The notes under the pieces were generated by a model. The model was given only the letters and a program-made list of their open reading frames with translations, had not been told where the DNA came from and made no database searches. From Acidobacteria bacterium CG_4_9_14_3_um_filter_49_7 (GTDB taxonomy: Bacteria; Acidobacteriota; Holophagae; Thermotomaculales; Thermotomaculaceae), in the NCBI GenBank assembly GCA_002789615.1, contig PFTO01000205.1, positions 10,552 to 16,062 on the forward strand: a DNA stretch of 5,511 nucleotides, in the 5' to 3' direction. The first letter of the stretch is position 1. Every line of letters begins with the position of its first letter. The position numbers were made by a program, and so were the translations under genes. This document shows, piece by piece, positions 5,511-5,511 of this stretch.

Positions 5511-5511
5511 C

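Overview
The window reads as chromosomal DNA of a diderm, probably anaerobic bacterium with type IV pili. The signs are a PilT-type pilus-retraction ATPase, a Sec-exported YtfJ-like periplasmic protein and a cysteine-rich iron-sulfur protein of a kind common in anaerobes. Desulfobacterota-like or deeper uncultivated diderm lineages would fit, but the sequence alone does not fix the taxonomy. I see no phage, insertion sequence, CRISPR array, rRNA or tRNA.

Layout. Positions 1-2184 (+) are a tightly packed, translationally coupled three-gene unit: the C-terminal FHA domain of a protein that probably continues off the left edge, a 146-aa protein built of two copies of a small domain, and a 450-aa PilT ATPase with an extra N-terminal region. 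Positions 3555-2230 (-) hold a probable two-gene unit, a YtfJ-family periplasmic protein followed by an alpha/beta hydrolase, which converges on pilT. A 190-base intergenic region (3556-3745) separates ytfJ from a divergent, more AT-rich gene (3746-5014, +). That gene encodes a winged-helix/multi-cysteine/2x[4Fe-4S] protein. The right edge (5510-5064, -) holds a complete, very short SRAP (YedK/HMCES-like) protein, tail to tail with the iron-sulfur gene.

How the genes may work together. The left operon probably couples a phosphothreonine-reading FHA domain to pilus retraction, with the duplicated-domain protein as a partner of unknown role. Two independent internal duplications sit in adjacent genes of this operon: an ungapped 69-residue-offset repeat in the 146-aa protein, and a degenerate second copy of the PilT N-terminal domain ahead of the normal one. 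These are the least ordinary features here and suggest a modified PilT module. The remaining genes show no clear link to pili. The iron-sulfur gene stands out for its low G+C and its fusion of a DNA-binding-like fold to metal sites. The SRAP protein stands out for its small size and for a Trp where the family has its active-site Asn.
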